From: Negativibacillus massiliensis
GTDB lineage: Bacteria; Bacillota; Clostridia; Oscillospirales; Ruminococcaceae
Direction: 5' to 3'
Length of the DNA stretch: 64,000 bases
NCBI RefSeq assembly: GCF_900148495.1
Contig: NZ_FTRU01000005.1
Location: 1-64,000 of the forward strand
Shown: piece after piece, positions 61,161 to 64,000 of the stretch
Layout: each line of letters begins with the position of its first letter
Numbering within the stretch: the stretch's first letter is position 1
The notes under the pieces: generated by a model
Told to the model about the DNA's origin: nothing
Database searches by the model: none
What the model saw: only the letters and a program-made list of their open reading frames with translations
Made by a program: the position numbers and the translations under genes

Positions 61161-62009
61161 TTGTATCAGGGAGCTTTGATTTTGGAAGGCGGTGGATTCC
61201 GCGGAGTTTATACAGCTGGAGTATTGGATTATCTGATGGATCAGAACATCCAGTTTTCGGATGTCTATGGAATTTCTGCCGGTGCCTGCAACGCACTCAA
61301 TTATCTGTCGCAGAATCGGGGAAGATACATCAAGGTGGCGAAGGAATACTGCAATGACCCACGTTATATGGGAATCAAGCAGCTGGTGAAAACCGGATCT
61401 ATCTTTAATTGGCAGTTTTCCTTCTATGAAATCGGCGAAAAATATGTGCTGTTTGACTATGATACCTTTTATGCTTCACCGATGCACCTCTGGGTTGGAG
61501 CAACCGACTGTGAGAGCGGAGACTGTCACTGGTTCTCCAATCAGAATGGGGACGATATGCTTCGCAGCAGTATTGCATCCAGTTCAATGCCTCTTTTGTC
61601 GGTGATTCAGCAAATCGGCGGCAGAAAGTATCTGGACGGAGGGGTTGCCGATTCCATTCCAGTGCAGAAAGCGCTGGAGGATGGGCATGCAAAACAGCTG
61701 ATTGTATTGACACAAAATGATGGTTATGTCAAAAAGCCAAATAAGATGATGCCGATGATCCGCAAAAAGTATAAGGCTTATCCAAAGCTGTGTCAGGCGA
61801 TGGAGCATCGGCACGAAAAGTATAACCAGAGTGTTTGCCTTGCAAAAGAACTGGAGCAAAAGGGACAGGCAGTGATCCTGTGTCCAAGCAAACCGATGGT
61901 ACTCAAACGCATTGAGCATGATGTGGATAAATTGCAGGCGGCATACGAAAACGGATATGAGGACGCAAGGGCAGCGTCCGAAAAAATCCGTCGCCTGTTC
62001 GAGCAGTAA
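61161..62009 (+). CDS. Patatin-like phospholipase
   Basis: The 282-residue acyl hydrolase has a Ser-Asp dyad: oxyanion-hole GGGFRG at residues 10-15, nucleophile Ser39 in GISAG and Asp159 in LDGG. It probably hydrolyses phospholipids or other esters in the cytoplasm. The start is TTG 61161, eight bases after AAAGGAAG, consistent with family members that begin just before LILEGGG. GTG 61119 inside the degV end is in frame but less well placed. Confidence 0.85.
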   Translation: MYQGALILEGGGFRGVYTAGVLDYLMDQNIQFSDVYGISAGACNALNYLSQNRGRYIKVAKEYCNDPRYMGIKQLVKTGSIFNWQFSFYEIGEKYVLFDYDTFYASPMHLWVGATDCESGDCHWFSNQNGDDMLRSSIASSSMPLLSVIQQIGGRKYLDGGVADSIPVQKALEDGHAKQLIVLTQNDGYVKKPNKMMPMIRKKYKAYPKLCQAMEHRHEKYNQSVCLAKELEQKGQAVILCPSKPMVLKRIEHDVDKLQAAYENGYEDARAASEKIRRLFEQ

Positions 62010-62056
62010 ACATCTCAACGGCATGACAAAGCCAAAAGGGCAAGAGGAGAGAAAAT

Positions 62057-62323
62057 ATGGCGCAAAAAATTCTGTTTGGATATATTCTGGTGATGAGCAT
62101 TGTGGCATTTTGTGTGTGCGGCGCGGATAAATTTGCGGCTCAACGCCAAAAAAGACGTGTGCCCGAAAAGGTGCTGTTTTTGTTGTCGGCGCTGGGTGGA
62201 AGTGTCGGAATGTATCTTGGGATGTTTACCTTCCGCCACAAGACCAAACACTGGTATTTTGTAGTCGGTATTCCGGCGATTATTCTGGTCCAGGCGGCAT
62301 TGATTCTCTACTTTATCCGATAA
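62057..62323 (+). CDS. DUF1294 membrane protein
   Basis: The 88-residue protein has two or three hydrophobic segments and the DUF1294 pattern: GADKFAAQRQKRRVPEKVLFLLSALGGSVGMYLGMFTFRHKTKHWYF. Function unknown. GAGGAG precedes the start. It is the last gene of the trmL operon, followed by a terminator shared with the opposite gene. Confidence 0.85.
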   Translation: MAQKILFGYILVMSIVAFCVCGADKFAAQRQKRRVPEKVLFLLSALGGSVGMYLGMFTFRHKTKHWYFVVGIPAIILVQAALILYFIR

Positions 62324-62324
62324 T

Positions 62325-62355
62325 AAAAAGGATGGTCTTTTGACCATCTTTTTTT
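62325..62355. terminator. Shared terminator
   Basis: Stem AAAAGGATGGTC / GACCATCTTTTT, between convergent genes. Confidence 0.8.
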
Positions 62356-62650
62356 ATTTGATCTCAAAATACAGCCGCGCCAAGTCGGTCAATCGGTTTA
62401 AAGAACGCCGGAGGGTGCGGGATATCGTGGATTTATTTAGCCCCAGTTCCTGCGCAATCTCGGTGATATTTTTTCCCTCGAAGTAATATAACAGCATGAC
62501 CTGAGTCTGCCGATGTGTCAGTTGAGTCTTGATGGCGCGATAAAGGAATCTTCGGTATTCTTCACGTTCTCTGCGGTTGGTTTGGCCCTGAAAGCAGGTC
62601 ATCAGATCCGGATAGTGCTCAATGTGGCAGCTGGCAATTTCTCTTGACAT
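62354..62650 (-). CDS. Sigma-70 region 4-like regulatory protein
   Basis: The 98-residue protein has a C-terminal helix-turn-helix of sigma region 4 type (LTHRQTQVMLLYYFEGKNITEIAQELGLNKSTISRTLRRSLNRL) and only a short, unrelated N-terminus; region 2 is absent. It is probably a DNA-binding regulator rather than a full sigma factor. ATG 62650 follows GGAGGGGG. It is divergent from a small XRE gene, with palindromes between them. Confidence 0.7.
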   Translation of the reverse strand: MSREIASCHIEHYPDLMTCFQGQTNRREREEYRRFLYRAIKTQLTHRQTQVMLLYYFEGKNITEIAQELGLNKSTISRTLRRSLNRLTDLARLYFEIK

Positions 62651-62682
62651 TCTGCCCCCTCCTCTCATAAGCTGTGTGTATC

Positions 62683-62712
62683 ATGTGAATTTAATTTTAG
62701 GATATCACATGT
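62683..62712. promoter_or_regulatory. Inverted repeat upstream of sigma-4-like gene
   Basis: CATGTGA (62683-62689) and TCACATG (62706-62712) separated by 16 bases; possible operator for one of the divergent regulators. Confidence 0.4.
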
Positions 62713-62760
62713 ATTCTGCAGTGTCAATATTATAAACACACAAAATATAAGAAAATTTCA

Positions 62761-62788
62761 TTGAAAATTACACAAATTGTGTTATAAT
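62761..62788 (+). promoter_or_regulatory. Promoter with embedded palindrome for XRE gene
   Basis: TTGAAA, 16-base spacer, TATAAT. The spacer contains the 13-base palindrome ACACAA-A-TTGTGT (62770-62782), a likely operator. Confidence 0.6.
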
Positions 62789-62823
62789 AAAGATGGCAAA
62801 AAATCATGGGATGGAGGGATGAA

Positions 62824-63066
62824 ATGTACGGTAAGCGGCTGCGGGAACTGAGAATTTCGCTTGGATATACACAGAAACAGCTTGCTGACAGATTGGGAAT
62901 CTCGGCAGAATCGGTCAGTATGTACGAGTTAGGAAAAAGAAGGCCACAAAAAGAAATTCAAAAGAGAATCAATCATTTGTTTTGTGTGACAGATCAATAC
63001 TTTTCTCAGGAGACAGAGAAGGATCGGGTAGAAGAATTGATGATGGAAATAAAAAGGAGAATATAA
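62824..63066 (+). CDS. Small XRE family regulator
   Basis: The 80-residue protein is almost entirely a helix-turn-helix domain (YGKRLRELRISLGYTQKQLADRLGISAESVSMYELGKRRPQKEI). ATG 62824 follows GGAGGG by five or six bases; an in-frame ATG six codons earlier precedes that site. The promoter contains a palindrome, suggesting autorepression. Confidence 0.78.
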   Translation: MYGKRLRELRISLGYTQKQLADRLGISAESVSMYELGKRRPQKEIQKRINHLFCVTDQYFSQETEKDRVEELMMEIKRRI

Positions 63067-63096
63067 AAAAAGCAGAGCGGAAACATTCCGCTCTGC
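63064..63096. terminator. Shared terminator
   Basis: Stem GCAGAGCGGAA / TTCCGCTCTGC with ACA loop and a T run reading leftward; serves the MATE gene. Confidence 0.8.
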
Positions 63097-63107
63097 CCCA
63101 AATGTTT

Positions 63108-64000
63108 TTAAGCTTTGGCTGTATTTTCTTCGGATGAAGCTTTGAGTGTATAGGCAGTAACCCATTTGCCCTGAAGATAACGATAAAGATAAAGGAAGAA
63201 ACGCACGATATTGTCCAGACACATTGCTGCACAAACCCAGCGCAGATCCTTGTGGAAAACGCGAACCACCAGAACGGAACCGAGAATACGAACGCCCCAC
63301 ATGGAAAACAGGGTGATGAGGAATGGGCTCTTGGTATCGCCGGCTCCTTTTAATGCACCGGAATAAACCATGGCGAGCATCTGTGGCACCTGAATGAAGG
63401 CAAGAATCTTTAAGAGCTGACCACCCAGAACAATAACCTGTTCATCTGGTGTGAAAAGGGCAATAATATTTTCCGAAAGGATAAACAGCAAGAAGCTCAT
63501 GAACAACATGACGATGGAACCAATCCAACCGGAAAGGCGGACGTACTTCCTTGCAAGGTCTTCACGGTTTGCACCCAGCGACTGTCCAACCAGTGTGGTG
63601 GCAGCAGTACCAAAAGCAAATCCCGGCATAAAGCTCAAAGACTCTGCCTGTGCTGCAAGTGAGTTTGCTGCAAGCGATACGGTACCAAGGGTGGCGATGA
63701 TCGAAGAGGTCATAACGAAAGCACCGGAAATGGTGAAGCGCTCAAACATAACCGGAAGGCTGACGCGGAACACTTCCTGTAAAGTATCGCGGCTTGGACG
63801 GAAGCTGTCATGTACTGAGATGCGCATTGGACCAGAACGCGGCAGGAAGCACATCAGCAGCAGTGTCAGGGAACCAAGTGTCTGGGAACAGGTTGTGGAA
63901 AGAGCAGCACCGGCAACTCCCAGGTTTGCGCCCCAGACGCTGAAGGTATGTCCGAACAGGGTGACATCGTGCACATCATAGATAAGCAGGTAGTTGCCCA
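63108..64000 (-). CDS. MATE family efflux transporter (5' end beyond window)
   Basis: C-terminal 297 residues of a third MATE transporter. The frame continues to the window edge (…NYLLIYDVHDVTLFG), so the ATG-like codon at 63974 is internal. It shows paired hydrophobic repeats, VSLPVMFERFTISGAFVMTS, FGTAATTLVGQSLGA and GALKGAGDTKSPF, typical of the NorM/DinF-like branch. Substrate unknown. Confidence 0.88.
   Translation of the reverse strand, partial: GNYLLIYDVHDVTLFGHTFSVWGANLGVAGAALSTTCSQTLGSLTLLLMCFLPRSGPMRISVHDSFRPSRDTLQEVFRVSLPVMFERFTISGAFVMTSSIIATLGTVSLAANSLAAQAESLSFMPGFAFGTAATTLVGQSLGANREDLARKYVRLSGWIGSIVMLFMSFLLFILSENIIALFTPDEQVIVLGGQLLKILAFIQVPQMLAMVYSGALKGAGDTKSPFLITLFSMWGVRILGSVLVVRVFHKDLRWVCAAMCLDNIVRFFLYLYRYLQGKWVTAYTLKASSEENTAKA

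Overview
The window reads as chromosomal DNA of an anaerobic, endospore-forming Clostridia-type Firmicute, most likely an Oscillospiraceae/Ruminococcaceae-like gut organism. The basis is the sporulation and germination genes (gpr, spoIIP, spoVAC-spoVAD-spoVAE), strong AGGAGG ribosome binding sites, a B. subtilis-like trmK-nif3 pair, an iron-containing alcohol dehydrogenase and many DUF families typical of gut Clostridia. Genus and species cannot be settled from the sequence alone.

Layout. 1-400: end of an rRNA locus with two tandem 5S genes and tRNA-Asn. 458-6400: DUF1904, Nif3-like and TrmK; exonuclease III; a transglutaminase-like protein coupled to a MATE exporter; a TVP38/DedA-family membrane protein. 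6410-9351: candidate small RNA, spoIIP, gpr and divergent rpsT. 9481-14789: NUDIX hydrolase, second MATE, spoVA operon and divergent alanine racemase. 14891-23367: DUF2726/zinc-ribbon protein, Fe-alcohol dehydrogenase, YgjP-like metallopeptidase, DUF819 membrane protein, then a four-gene run (M3 peptidase lipoprotein, LarE, flavodoxin-like, FmdE). 23404-28269: ECF sigma/anti-sigma pair, PH-domain protein, GrpB, lipoprotein, pyridoxamine kinase. 28573-34276: TypA, two overlapping DUF3841 genes, second candidate small RNA, M19 dipeptidase and a second DUF819 protein. 34659-39610: three tandem secreted paralogues of unknown function. 39846-48519: RHH-like regulator, ClpB, RsuA-type pseudouridine synthase, HIT, 3-methyladenine glycosylase, SLOG protein, DUF4830, AGCS symporter and DUF1847.

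48560-56545 is the accessory centre. A 7,455-bp Tn4451/Tn5397-like mobilizable element (large serine recombinase, TnpW-like protein, MobV-type relaxase, RepA N-domain protein, Cys-rich protein, XRE regulator, P-loop kinase and an ANT(6) streptomycin adenylyltransferase) has inserted into an XRE regulator gene. It splits codons 42 and 43 at a GA dinucleotide. Removing the element in silico restores a 176-residue reading frame, so both boundaries are fixed to the base.

56792-64000 returns to the chromosome: small membrane protein, HAD-IIA phosphatase, initiator tRNA-fMet, acidic-tailed membrane protein, small alarmone synthetase, TrmL-DegV-patatin-DUF1294 operon, an orphan sigma-region-4 protein divergent from a small XRE regulator, and a third MATE cut by the window end. 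Most transcription units end in clear intrinsic terminators, many of them shared between convergent genes. Starts were chosen from ribosome binding sites and several are GTG or TTG.
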